Positions 11,376-22,815 are shown, counted from the first letter of the stretch. The stretch: DNA of 64,000 nucleotides from Agarophyton chilense (GCA_030374765.1 JARGXX010000037.1:457387-521386), one strand, 5' to 3'. Notes: generated from the letters alone by a model not told the origin. Numbers and translations: made by a program.

Positions 11376-12360
11376 AGCTTACTGGCTCATTAGATCTAGT
11401 AGCACTGCAATCATGCTCTCTTCGCGACGTATTCTTCGATAAAGTGACACACCTCTCGAGTAGATGTCAGAAGGACAAGTCTTTTGGGTGTTGTGGATGG
11501 GTTCAAGGGTAGGGGTACAAGAAATTTGGAGGTGAGCAATGTGACACGCGTATTATGGACTATCTATGCACGGTCAAGTTAACTATAAAGATGAGTTCAG
11601 AGAGATAAAGATGTAACAATTCTGTTTTGCACTATGTGGTGTGGTTTCTTCACCTAACTTGGTCTGATGGCGACCACTCGGCCATGAGCCTGCTCTCTTT
11701 CCCCAAAGAAATGCAGTCTTCATATTACTAATGTTCCCCAAAACGGTACTACGCGCGCCGTACAGCAAGGAAGATATATTGTCCTGATACCCGGATTAGG
11801 GGCAGAGATAATCAGATTCTGATTGAAGTGAGTCACCAGTGTGAAGTCGGAAACGGAAGCTCATTGTTCTTGCTTCTGAACAATAAACTCCTCGGAAAGT
11901 GGTAAGAGTTCCCCATTTAACTACACAACAATTCCACTGTAACGGCTGGATTGCTTGGTTTGAATATCTAGTTAGACGCCATGTTCAAAGTTGAAGTGCC
12001 TCCACGACTCAAGATGGTCACAACCCAGGCCTACCACAAGTTGGCGGGAATCTCCCTTGCGGGATGTACTCCCTGAGCCTGAGGTATGAAACTAGGCTAA
12101 AAGGTTTCACGGAAGTGTTCCCAGCGATATGTCATGCAATGGGCATGTAGTTCCATTTCGACTCTATGGTAGCGGGCGTCTCGTGATTGGGATACTCGAA
12201 CGGTGAATTGATGGCAGTGAAGCCGGGAAACGCTAAGGATCGTTCTACGAGTTGTAGTAGGTAGGACTTTATTTTTGCAACAGATTCAATGTTTCTCTAA
12301 CAGTGCATGTAGCCATAAAGTAAACATGCGAAAACAAGGTTGCAAGTTGAGTTAATGTGC
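11376..12360. other. Intergenic, nothing recognised
   Basis: No frame here carries a motif. On the minus strand near 11410-11450 a few plausible codons exist but are quickly stopped. By position it holds the 3' region of the WW-BAG gene. Confidence 0.4.
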
Positions 12361-13590
12361 TCACAAATTCTTTAACTTTGTTCTGAGCTGCTCAATCTCA
12401 TCGGTCAGTCCTAGTATAGTATTGACAGTTTCTTTTCTCTTCACTCGAACCAACTGATTGCCTTCGCTTTCGACGGCATCAACTTTGAGCATTTGCTGTG
12501 TGAGATATTCTTCTAACTCAAGGAGACGTCGAGATCCATCTTGAACTTCATCTTCCTTCCCCCGCATCGTAGCCAGGCAGCGCAATTGATTGATATCATA
12601 TCTACCAGAGGCAGTGATCTTGTTCACGTTGTCAATAATGGATCCTAAGGCACTGAGCTTTTCCGTTGCCGGGTTCTCATTTTTTTCAAGATGAGGTGAG
12701 ACACCTCTTCTCGCACCGGGCTTCCCTGAAGAGGTTGGGAGATTTGATTGACTCGCGAATTTTTTGTCAGGATTTGGGCTCGACGATGCCGTGCTGGGCG
12801 TATTAGCAGTTCGAAAGTGCTGAGGCGTAGGGGAGGCTTTGGTTGATTGCTGGTTTGTAGGGATATTAGTGGAGTTATTGTCAACGGCGCGGGGTACGGG
12901 GATGCGATGGGCCGTGGATGCGGGAGACGCGTTATGGTCGTGAATCGGGGGGGCTTCAGGGTCAAAAAACGGAGCTTTTGTCATTTCTCGTAGGTCCGGG
13001 TGAATATCGTTGTCAATGCTGGCGGATGACTTAGATTTGGCGCGCCCCAGGAATGTTCGTTGCGCCAGAGCGCTTGGAATGGTGTCCGGCGGTCTGTCGG
13101 GCAGCCATCGTGAACTGTTGGTCTTCTTGTTGAAAATGTATCGTCGGCCGGTTTCGGGAACAAGCATGAGCACCTCGTCAGCGGTGAGGCCGAGTGATTT
13201 GGGCGCGGCTATCTCGCGGTATTTGGCACTTTCGCCAAAGTGTTGTGGCTTGCCTGGGTTTGCAGGTTTCTTCGGCTGCGCACGCTTTTCTGCTGCAAAG
13301 GGATTGGTGGAGCCGTTGGCAGCAGCGGCATTCTTGGTGTGCTCTTGATTGGTAGATTTGTCGGACGAAACGGGACAGAGATGTTGATTGTTCTCAGTCA
13401 CCCATTGTCGCTCGCCGGAGATGGTATTGACGAGGTAGTCATTGGAGGTCTTCGGATCAGTGTGGCGGGACCATAGCCATTTTACTTCGCTGGTAACTGG
13501 GTGCGAGAGGTAGATGAGCCCGTTTTCGGCCCGGTGTTGAGACCACTTGGAGTATGGGAGGTGAGCGTTAGCTGCAGGATGTCTTTGCAT
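12361..13590 (-). CDS. WW-repeat protein with C-terminal BAG-like domain
   Basis: A single 409-residue frame starts at ATG 13590. The N-terminus has WW-like repeats: W16...W37 (YSKWSQHRAENGLIYLSH, then W), a second ending near ERQW (about residue 62), and a third around 145-172 with YIFNKKTNSSRW and a PDRPPD tail. The middle (about 175-300) is Ser/Pro/Asn-rich and probably disordered. The last 100 residues form predicted helices with LLELEEYLTQQMLKVDAVES, then a basic RVKRK and a final LTDEIEQL helix, which is the layout of a BAG domain (Hsp70 nucleotide-exchange). Binding Hsp70 is family knowledge; which proline-rich ligands the WW repeats bind is unknown. It is transcribed divergently from the PP4-subunit-like gene 1.9 kb away. 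The BAG call is by pattern only. Confidence 0.6.
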   Translation of the reverse strand: MQRHPAANAHLPYSKWSQHRAENGLIYLSHPVTSEVKWLWSRHTDPKTSNDYLVNTISGERQWVTENNQHLCPVSSDKSTNQEHTKNAAAANGSTNPFAAEKRAQPKKPANPGKPQHFGESAKYREIAAPKSLGLTADEVLMLVPETGRRYIFNKKTNSSRWLPDRPPDTIPSALAQRTFLGRAKSKSSASIDNDIHPDLREMTKAPFFDPEAPPIHDHNASPASTAHRIPVPRAVDNNSTNIPTNQQSTKASPTPQHFRTANTPSTASSSPNPDKKFASQSNLPTSSGKPGARRGVSPHLEKNENPATEKLSALGSIIDNVNKITASGRYDINQLRCLATMRGKEDEVQDGSRRLLELEEYLTQQMLKVDAVESEGNQLVRVKRKETVNTILGLTDEIEQLRTKLKNL

Positions 13591-15505
13591 GGCCTACTCA
13601 AGCGCTGAATTGGAACTGCAAACTGAGGGCGGGCAGCGAAAAATTATACAGGCGAAGCGCCGCGGGGAAGTGAGTCGCTGAAGAGCTCTGGGACGAGGAC
13701 GAGAGGCGGGAAGCAACTAGAACGCGAGGGAGGAAGGAGTTGTGGGGGGTGCGGCCTGGTGCGCGCCGCAAGCGGTCGAGCCGTTGTTGTTGATTGCGGA
13801 CGCAATGTTGCGCGCGAGGAGCGGCACAAGGCAGGAGCTTGCGCCCCGCCACTGAAAGCAGTGTGCCCACACGTGGCGACTGTAAGCCGCGCGGTTTTCC
13901 CCTTTTTTTCCGCAGAATCAGACAAAAACTGCTGAAAAAAATTACACACCCTGACCGTTTGGATGTTCATTCGGGTTGACAGTTTTGCGCAGATAAGGGA
14001 TCTGTATGAAATGACTGTAAACAGCACGACCGGACACGGCGAACCGAGCGTTCCGGTGGCGTTCTCTGGGGAAAGTCCTCCCCCCACCTCAGCCTCGGCG
14101 GCTCAACGCTAGTTTGTGCTTGGTCATCATGATTGTAATACTGCCAAGTAGATTCAGTGGCTGTTTCGAGTGGCCTTGGGACTCAGCTATCAGTTCCTAC
14201 AAGCGGAGCATCATGGCCTGTTGACGTCGATCTGAGTTGAGTAGTCGGTCTCTCAGTTTCCAATGGCATGGTGCACCAAGCAATGCGTGTTGTCCCAAAG
14301 TCAGCCAGCCAGCTGTTGCTCTGCTCGGTGTGTGAGACGTGACACGCTTGCCCGACCACGTTGCCAATTAGATCGCATCTCCCGGGAGATGGCGCCACTC
14401 ACATCATATGAGGTACACATCGGTTTTCGCCAGTCGACCGACACGTTCTTCATGTCCGTGCGGTCACTCGTTCGCTTCTGATACTAGCTAGTAGTATCGA
14501 GCTTAACCTCCGCAACGAGCCGTGGTAGCGAAACAGCAACGGCGTATAGCACTTTTCACGAAACAGTTCGTACACAGCGAATTGTTAAACTCGAGACGCC
14601 TATTTGAAACGACCGAGAGCTGCAGCCGTAGGCGCGCGTCGCGCTACACAAAAGGGTTGGAGATACGGCGCTGATACGCGTATGGAGCTATCTAAACTTA
14701 TGTAGTTACTGAATTGGATGCGGCGCCCCAGCTGTCCGTTACGAGAGCAACTGCGGCTAGCTAGGGATCGCTATCTCCCAAACAGCAACGAAAAAGGCGA
14801 GCGAACGCACCCAGCGTGTACGCGCTGTACCGCGCGCTACCGTTCAACTGCCTTGACACGTGGCCATACAGGGCAGCAAACGGCGCGCAAATCATGCGCG
14901 CCGCCTTTTCCGGCGCCACCGCAGCCCCAAAGCGCCCCTGCGCGCACTCCGTGTTGTGTGCCCCTCTTGGTCGTCAACCCGTGGCGGACTGTGTGCAACC
15001 CCCATGCGCAACGAGCATCCCCCTGCCTCGCTGCTCGCCCTTTCTCACCACCCTTTCTTTCTTCCCCACCACCCTGCCGCCCCCCACCCCATCCCCCATC
15101 CCTCTACCCCCTCGTTCCCCTTCCTTCCCCCCTTCCTTCCCCCTCTTATCCTTCCCCTGTTCCTATACCGGCCCGTAGTGATTCCGCGTGCTCCTCTTCT
15201 TCCCCTTGGTCTTCACGTCTACCCCGAGTATCTACTATTTCTCTCGGTTTTCATTTTCCGTTCAACCCGCCCACCCTCCACACGTTCCTCTGTCCTTGCC
15301 AGATTTTCAACCCCTCCCAAATTATCTTTCACTATCATCCGCGTGTCCGCTTCGACTATTTTCTATTGCATTCCTCGACTCGCCGCCATTCCCCACCATT
15401 CCCGCCCTGTGTCCTTCTCTCATAGGCCCGATTACGTTCGTGCGCTCTCCTTTGCAGCTTACCGGATTTTGAGCCGACTCTTCGTCCCGACGCCACTCTT
15501 CTCTT
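13591..15505. promoter_or_regulatory. Divergent intergenic region with a pyrimidine-rich core
   Basis: These 1.9 kb separate the starts of the WW-BAG gene (minus) and the PP4-subunit-like gene (plus). From about 15030 to 15420 the plus strand is strongly pyrimidine-rich (runs of CCTT, CCCC, TTCC) up to about 85 bp before the ATG, typical of a 5' leader or core promoter without TATA. Long frames at 14718-15561 are low-complexity Pro/Ser translations of this tract and are not believed. Nothing else is recognised. Confidence 0.45.
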
Positions 15506-18205
15506 ATGGCTGCCGAAGCAGCTACCCCGGACGCGCCGCAAGCATCTCAATCTGCATCTGAGCCGTCGTCTTCTCCGCCAAGTGCAAACGGCACAACACC
15601 TTCTGCAACCCCAACCAACCCTACTGCCCGAACACCCCAAACCCATGCCTATTCCACAATCCAGCCTCCAAACGGAATCAATGCTGATCCAGAGGCCGCG
15701 GCGCTGCACTCCTCGGATTCGCAAGTCGACGACCAGGATTCAAAAGCGTATGATCCCGATACCTCCGGTGTTGAATTTGTTGTTCTCAACGACGAAGTTC
15801 TTACCAGCGTCGCTAATGCCACCTTAGTTCTTCTTGATGGCTCTGACCTTGAGAGGTTGGCTGTTATGTTCCAGTTTCCCCAGTTTCTGGAGCACTGTCC
15901 GGATGACACGCTCCAGATTATGGTTCCGGAAATATGTCGCGATGCAGTGCGATGGAAAGACGAAGTTCAAATGGCTGCCGCAGAAGCGTTGTACTTTGTG
16001 GTTAACATGCATGTTCCCGAAACTGTTGCAAAGCGCATTGTTGTGGCTGCGTTGCGAATTATTCAAATGAGTGAGAGTGGCGATGTGTTTGATGCGTGGG
16101 GCGAGATTCTTTCAATGATGCTTCCCCAGGTCAAGCGTGAGGATGTCAAGTCACTTGTAGTACCTGCTACCGTAGACCGCGCATCAAGTCCAACAGTTGA
16201 ATCTCGACGTCTGGCAGCTAGAATCATAGGTTCCCTGAATGACGCTTTGACACCAAACGAATTGGAGGAGCAGTTTTTGGGCCAAGCGATGCGTCTTTGT
16301 GATGACCAAGATCCCTCAGTTCGCGCTATGATAGCACAGTCTCTTGCATCGGTCGGAGCCAAATTACCTTTGCGCATCTCGGAAAGACAACTATGGCCGA
16401 AATTGGATTCTCTTATGACGGACGACAATGCGCGTGTTCGTGCCGCCGCTATGCGGGCCGTCGCTCGATCTGCTGAAGCACACAAAGCGGAGTGCTTGAA
16501 TTCTCTAAGCTTCAAGAATATGTTACTTCCCACATTTTTGCGAGAGTGTGCAACAGCCAGCACCGTCGCTTCTTCTGACCTCCGAAATGTTGATGACGAC
16601 ACTTATCTCATGCTTGAGATATTTTCAGAGGTCTATGGGTATCTCTTGTGCGCTGTGCATCCATTATTTGCAAACGAGGAGACATGGAACACTGCTTTGA
16701 ATTCACTGCGACGGATGGTCACGTGCAATGGTCCTACTGTTCGACATTGGTGCGCTTTCAATGTACCCGCGGTCGCCGTGGTGTGTGGTTCCAAACGACC
16801 GGAAAAGATTCGTGGGGTGGTTCATGCACTGTCCGCGGATACAGATGTCGAAACAAGAGCCACCCTTGCCGCCGGTATTCACGAGACTGCCCGCGTGCTT
16901 GGGAAGGGCGAGCTAAGAGAGGAGATTCTAAATGCTATTTCTAATCTGATGACAGACCAGAATCCACAAGTCCGAATGAACTCATTGTCCCACTTTGCAG
17001 AACTTCTCATCCTGCTTTCGACTGGACCCGAGGAAGGTCAATCTGAAAGTCCAAATGAGAAGAACTCCCCTGCAAAGGAGCTATCTCCAGTGTTCCGGTC
17101 TCTTGAAACTATGTCACATGATTCATGGAGAACTCAGGAGCTGTTGGCGAGGCAGATCGACCAATGCGCCAATCGTATTCCACAAGATATGCTCTGTGAG
17201 CATGTCGCCCCTTTGTTGTTCCAAATGGCAAGAGAGTCTACGTATTTGGTGCGTAGGGCTTCTATATCTGCTCTCGTGTCGGTTGTGAGGTACATTCCCG
17301 ACGTGAGGCGAAGAGACCATATTCTCAAACATTTTCGCTCAGAATGGGCGAGAGGGAAGGTGTACTGGACACGATTAGCATATATAGATGGAAGCACAGC
17401 TGCACTCAAGCTCCTTAGCCACCGGTTATTTACTCATTTATTTGCTTCTGAGTTGCTTTCTTTGTCCAGAGATTCTGTCGCAAATGTCAGACTTCGTCTG
17501 ACGAGGCTCATGCCGGAAATTGCCACAGCGTGCGGGTCAAAAACGGCCTTCAAAAATGCAATGGAATCTCTTCTGAATGATCCGGACGATGAGATTAGGA
17601 GAGAGGCGGAGCTGGTACAAGAGAAGATCAGGAATGCTGTGCCTCCCACCCCAGAAATGGAAGCAGATAATGCTGCAAAGGAAGCCGCAGAGCGCAAGTT
17701 CTTTATACAAAGACAGAAAAGAAAGAATAACAATTCTAACAAAGACGGTGCCTCTGATGGAGGTAGAAATCCCGATTTCAAGGGTCCTATGCGTCGTAAT
17801 GCATCATTCACAAACAACACCGATGGTGCTTCCGGAGCGAAGCAAACAGTGGTCACCCACAGTGTTCTTGGGGCACCGGGCTACCCGTCAACTGATAATC
17901 TCTCTCCAGGCCATCTGGCTGCAGGACCTGGTAGACAGGCTAATGGTCGAAAAGAAAATGAAGCTGGGGATGGAAAACCAAACGGCCGAACTGGTCAAAG
18001 ACCTCGGCCAAACGGGAAGGCTGCAGACCGGGCGCAGAGTGGAAGAAGAAAAGGTAAGTTTTGTATTTCATTGCGCATGACATCTATTATTGTTTCCTTT
18101 TCCTGGAGTTGAATCCCCCGCTTCTGACCGACGTTTTTCTCAATGTGTTAATTGATGATCCTCATCCATTTTATAGGTTCTGTTTTCCGACGTTGCTTTG
18201 CATGA
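15506..18205 (+). CDS. Protein phosphatase 4 regulatory-subunit-like HEAT-repeat protein
   Basis: The model is 15506-18053 joined to 18177-18205, 858 residues. After a Ser/Pro/Thr-rich leader of about 90 residues, HEAT repeats fill the rest to about residue 710: repeated paired helices with D-P-V-R style turns such as DQDPSVRAMIAQSLA, DDNARVRAAAMRAVA, DQNPQVRMNSLSHFA and DSVANVRLRLTRLM. This resembles the PP4R4/PP4R1 type of scaffold that holds PP4 or PP2A-like catalytic subunits. A plain PP2A A subunit is about 590 residues and lacks these tails, so I prefer the PP4R4-like call. The C-terminal 140 residues are charged, Asn/Gly-rich and probably disordered. The short last exon codes for GSVFRRCFA. 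Confidence 0.68.
18054..18176 (+). other. Intron of the PP4-subunit-like gene (123 bp)
   Basis: A perfect GTAAGT donor follows AAAG. The acceptor is TTTTATAG at 18169-18176, preceded by a TTAATTGATG branch-like region. Splicing is phase 1 and ends the protein nine residues later at TGA 18203-18205. Unspliced, the frame would add 19 intron-coded residues instead. Confidence 0.7.
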
Positions 18206-19724
18206 GGACCCAAGCCGACAAGCTCAAGAACGGTTGCGATACAGGCTCAATTGATAAGCTAAGGTTGATGAGGGTTGCGAAGGCTATCTGCTCCCGGGTA
18301 AGAGGTTTCACATGTGCTGATACACGGAGTTGAATCCTCGTAAATGCGAATCGCTCCGCTGAACGGAGTCTCATTCTGCAGTGGGTTCAAGTGCTGTTCC
18401 ACTGCATTGCATGTATATGAATCGTCTGTAGCTTTGTTTTCGCAAGGTGTTGTCGCGTTTGTAAGGAACCATGTTGCCAGTTGTATGACGTCAATATGTT
18501 GCGCTCTGTAGGACCTCGCAAGTGGGGTTGCCCTACCACACAGAGAGACGTCTTGTACAAGTGAAGTTGGAAAGGATGGAAGAACGATGTGTATTCGTTC
18601 TGAAGCCCACGGAGAGAGCGGGGAAGTAGGGCTGGACTGTGAAGCAGACAGGGAATGTTTGATGTCTTGTGAGGATGTGAAGTGTATAAAGTGATTGGAA
18701 TTTCGATTATTGTTTTGTCTTACGTCATTGAGAGCAGTGCCTTCATGGGGTAAAAGATGCATGTTTTGCTCATGTGGCCGTTTCAACAAACGCCTGGCTT
18801 CTCACTTCATAGATGATATACCGTCACCAGCGTAACGATATCTTCTTTTTCATTCCCATTCACGAAGTCAAAAGAAAACAATTGCACCCTGCCCCAGTAA
18901 ACCGCGCACGAAATGATCAAAGCAACATCTGCTAATCTGTGCATGTAGTCGGTTTACCAGCTAGGGGTTTTAATGGGAAGTACGGCATTTTGCCCTTGGG
19001 AACCCACCAGAACGAGATCGCTTTCTCGTGGATATCACCATCTTTTTATGCGTTTGTTAGGGTCATTCCAACAAAAATTAGTTTGGTATGGAGATAAAAT
19101 ATGGTATTGATGGCGGCCTGTGATTGGCCATACATAATGCACGTCAACCATATTTTATCTTTGCCATCTCATATTTGTGGGACTCGCAGCACCCACCTCT
19201 GCAAGTCCCGAATGATATGAGACGTGAAAAAAATTATGGAATCGGGATTCAAAAGCTTCCGATTTCGACTCCATACGTACAAACTTCACAACAAGGACAA
19301 GTTCCGGATTGAAAACGATTTTCGTTTTCCTCTTCTAGCAGATCCCTCGCCTACTCCTCACGTTCACTCTCACCTTGTTCCCTTTTCTCACACTCACCAT
19401 AATTGCAACTATCACCACATCTTTAGAGCCATTCCATCAAATCCTCAGTGTCGCTCTCACCCTCTGCCACCTCTCATCACCGGGTTCACCATAACTATCT
19501 CCTCACTTCCGCCCGCAGCGCCATCGTCACCTTCATTCTTAGCCAACTTTACCTTCAACGTCACCCTTTCTTCAGCATCACTTTCCCTCTTCTCAACTAT
19601 TTCATCACCCCATTCTTAGTTCCACATCCTCGACACATTCTCATCCCGTCCTATGCGTCGCAGTCACTGTTACTCTCACCGTCACCCACTTCTAAGCGTC
19701 ATTGTATCTTCTCAGCTTTAGTGT
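18206..19724. other. Intergenic with an inverted repeat and a pyrimidine-rich tract
   Basis: No gene is recognised. At 19088-19161 there is a near-palindrome: AGATAAAATATGG on the left pairs with CCATATTTTATCT on the right across about 45 bases, with ATGG/CCAT outside, which looks like a small hairpin or MITE remnant. From about 19330 to 19724 the plus strand is rich in TCAC/CATC words with few G, a degenerate low-complexity tract that continues beyond the inserted LTR. Confidence 0.5.
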
Positions 19725-20654
19725 TGTAGTGCAACGCCAAGAGCGGCGGAAACACACGAAGATGTCCGAGTCTTCCTCCAAGGAGGGTAGCACGGCGACG
19801 GAGCCTCTCCGGAGTGAACACGACTAAGTCGGGGTGTAAGGCCGAGGTTCACCGGCACGCCAAGCGGGAAGAGTGTGGGATGCTAGAAGGGAGCAGACCA
19901 GGTATGAGCTGTATTCCACGGGAGTGGGTAAGTCTCGAGATCGAGTGATGCACCCACAGGAGTGGCGGTAAACCCGGTAAGCCGGCGCGCGGCACACGCG
20001 CGAGCGGCACGAATAACCAACCACAAAGCAAAAGGGGGGAGCTACCACAAGAGTGGGTTAGCGATAAAGGGGGGACCACCCATTGGGGGCGATCGGGGGC
20101 ATGGGCCACGAGAGCCAAAAGAAATATGTAGCAAACCCAATACTGGGGCGAGAACACGGCAGTGGTATGAAAGATATACACGCTAACAGCGGTCAGCGGT
20201 GAGTCTCCTGTTGACGCAGGGTGGGTAAGTCTACCGTTAGTAACGCGGCTTCACCTCCGTAGAGTGTGAAAGACTCGCGAAAGCGGAAAAAGACTTGGAG
20301 CCAAGAACCCTGGTTGGGGAGCTTTACTGAGTGTCAGGGCGAGATCGCCCTGGCACTATATAGTGTAGAATACTGTAAAGAGCTCCCTAACCTAGTGTAA
20401 TAAAGCTTAATAAATAGAGAAATATCCAGCTATGCTGTCCCAACCTGTCCTGGGCCACCCGTGGTACACGTGGGTAAGTCACACCCGAATCGGGGCCACG
20501 GCGCACGGCCGCAGGGGCACTTCGCGTACAACCCGTTTACACCTGGCTACGCCAGCCCGCTAGAAGCGGTATTACTCATAGATCTCACAAGTATCGCCCG
20601 AGGCGGAAAAACAACCAAGTCCTGGAAAAAGGCCCTCACGAGGGTTGCACTTTA
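19725..20654 (+). mobile_element. Solo-LTR-like element B
   Basis: About 930 bp, homologous along its length to 7264-8138. It starts TGTAGTGCAACGCC; by homology the end is near GCACTTTA, with AGTGT/AGTTT flanks (4/5 match), so the right edge is approximate. A two-part hairpin is clear: GGGGAGCTTTAC at 20316-20327 pairs with GTAAAGAGCTCCC at 20375-20387, and inside it GTGTCAGGGCGA (20331) pairs with TCGCCCTGGCAC (20345-20356). AATAAA signals follow at 20399 and 20409, consistent with R-region RNA 3'-end formation in an LTR. CCAC-N4-GTGG palindromes occur at 19916, 19954 and 20045. It lies inside a pyrimidine-rich tract. No coding capacity. Confidence 0.62.
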
Positions 20655-21316
20655 AGTTTCAACAAATCCTCAATGTCCCAATCAGCTTCACCCTGTTCAT
20701 ATCCTCAGAATGACGCTCTTTTTTCTCAGCTTACCTTCAAGAACTTCTCTGCATCACCCCATCTTTACCGTCATCTTACCATCACCGTCATTCTAAGCGC
20801 CACCCTTACCTCAACTTCATCCGAGTAGCATCTCTCACCTCTATCTCTCTGTCTCTTTTTGCGTCAATTAATGGTGACATGCACACGTTCGGGTCATTCA
20901 AGGGGTATATCCTCTCCCCCTTGGGTGTACAAAAACGCTAAGAACAACACACCATCTAGGCCAATCAGCGATGCCAAAAACCATCGTATTGAAAACTGCT
21001 ATGATCGTCGCCCTTCTGATGACCATCATCTTAACGACGGTGATCACCCACAAGACAGGCAAGAACCTCATGATATCCATCACCATCATGACGAATATCA
21101 CACTGAGAGCAACTAACGAAGTCAGGATGACATTTTCACAGACAGCAGACCATCCGCAAGTTGGATAAACGCAAAAAACATGCCAACATCACCGCCTACA
21201 CGGATTATAACCGGTTTTTCTCGAGCACATGTTGTCGCCCCGCCGTTCCCACCTCGTCGAAAAAGCGCAAATGTCGCTGTTAGAACGGAGGTTCTGCAGA
21301 ATTCTCACAGCAACTC
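20655..21316. other. Pyrimidine-rich tract, then non-coding flank of Harbinger element 3
   Basis: 20655-20860 continues the same TCAC/CTTC-rich composition seen left of element B, so B split one tract. From 20870 the composition becomes mixed; short frames carry no motif. The left end of the Harbinger element probably lies in here, but I could not identify a terminal inverted repeat. Confidence 0.4.
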
Positions 21317-21648
21317 TTGTCACGGGGGGCAAAAAACGCGATCTATTACGCGCCGGGTGTGACTAAGAGCCACGACGCCAACGATTTGTGCTTCCCAGAA
21401 ACTGGAGCGACATTTGATGTCGATGAAGAGCTATATCTTTCCCTCAACGCCGCTCCCGCTCACTTGTACAGCCGAAAAATTTCCCCAAACTGTACTTTAT
21501 TCTGCATTAAGACGACGAAAATCGTCAGGATCTGTCACAATGGCAATTTAGCATCTCGGCTGTTACGAGCAGGTGTGTCGGAATGTGGGCATATCGAAAC
21601 TCTAGCATTGGAATGGGAAGATCAACGATGCATTGATACTGCGGCTGC
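21317..21648 (+). pseudogene. 5' part of Harbinger accessory gene, interrupted by retrotransposon
   Basis: The open frame reads into ...CIDTA and is then cut by the LTR at 21649. Removing 21649-32840 plus one copy of the GCTGC duplication joins this frame in phase to ATDAARVGGG at 32846, so it is the N-terminal half of the SANT-like accessory protein of the Harbinger element whose transposase is at 33812-35049. No ATG is seen at the frame start (the first codon is TTG), so the true start may be upstream or in another exon. No domain is recognised in this half. Confidence 0.6.
21644..21648. repeat. Target-site duplication GCTGC, left copy
   Basis: Identical to 32841-32845. Five bases is the usual Ty3/gypsy integrase stagger. 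An exact duplication marks both edges of one insertion. Confidence 0.9.
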
Positions 21649-22281
21649 TGTCGTACAATCACCTCTGGGGTATGCTATTGTCTTGTCTACGGAGCGTAGT
21701 GACGCTCAACCGTAGGGAGCCTGGTGACGCTCAACCTTAGAAGGTAGACGTAATAAACCTCGATTGTAACAGGGCACCGTGAAAACCTGCAGGTGCAAAC
21801 GGTGGGGCAACTAGTCTATACCGAGTAGGTGAAAGATGGTAGGCGTCGACGAGCGGGAAAGCCTTTGTGGTAGTTGAGAAACGATGAACCAAAAGGTATA
21901 GTCGTGACCCAAGTGGTGCCTGTCTTTATCAGATTAGGATGTGGGAGGTGCAGTTCCCTATATGCAGTGGACTGCACTCTCCAGATCACCCGGGAGGTGC
22001 CAGCAAGGCACGGTCCCTGACCTAGTGTCAGAGACCTGGCTGCACTGGCTACAGTGCCAGGTGGCCACTCCACTACTGTACTAAAATGAATATAATTACA
22101 ATTACAATTACTAACAATTACTCAACCAGAAGGTACATGTCAACACTACACGTGGTTGACAACACCTAGATGGTAGCTCGCCCGGAGCTGCCTGGCCGAT
22201 GATCCCTCGCACCCATCACCTACAAGGTCAGTGTAGTATATTGACAACCTCAAAGGTCAGACCTTCTGCCAATATACGACA
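21649..22281 (-). repeat. G1 3' LTR (left), 633 bp
   Basis: It begins TGTCGTA and ends TACGACA, a perfect 7-bp terminal inversion, and matches 32207-32840 at about 93.5 percent by hand alignment. It contains eleven ACC-N4-6-GGT sites (21661, 21734, 21785, 21820, 21888, 21907, 21988, 22125, 22164, 22218, 22247) where about 0.5 would be expected. Confidence 0.92.
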
Positions 22282-22283
22282 GA

Positions 22284-22293
22284 CCCCCTTCCT
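22284..22293 (-). other. G1 polypurine tract
   Basis: On the minus strand AGGAAGGGGG lies two bases from the 3' LTR start, the expected place of the plus-strand primer. Confidence 0.7.
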
Positions 22294-22815
22294 ACCCGTG
22301 AGGCACGCTCCGTGTGTCCTTCCATCGACCCATAGAGGTGTAGCGGGCGACAGCGGCGCGGGCATCGGAGTGGTGTCTGCACACGGCACGCGATCCCTTG
22401 AGGTGCAGAACTCGGCGCCAGTATCGCTTTGGGGGGGGGCGCGCGGCGATGTCGGCGCACGAATTGAGCGACAACCATTCGGGTAGGGACTGTTATGAGG
22501 ACGATGCAGTGGAACTAGCGCACTCGCGGACACCGTTTCGGTAGTGGCCCTGCTTGCTTGCGATTCTGCTTCCGCATAGCCCCCCTGTCTAACCAAGTTG
22601 GTGTCAGACCTTTTCCCCATTACTCAAACTTCAGTTCCCTCCTAGGTCCCTGCGCAGCGACGACCCGCCTGGTCGTTCCCACGGCTCGACAACCCTTCAG
22701 GTAGTGCTGCCCTTAATTGGCGGCGTCGCGACTGTAACCGTTTGTCCGGCTTTTCCCTGAAGGTTTCCGGGCTTCTCAACCTTTCAGGTTTCGTCTACCT
22801 TGTAAGGATTGACAC

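Noticed and set aside
14718-15561. Long overlapping plus-strand frames of 233-235 residues
   Set aside because: Pro/Ser/Leu-rich low-complexity translations of a pyrimidine tract, in two frames at once; no domain, and they overlap the leader of the PP4-subunit-like gene.
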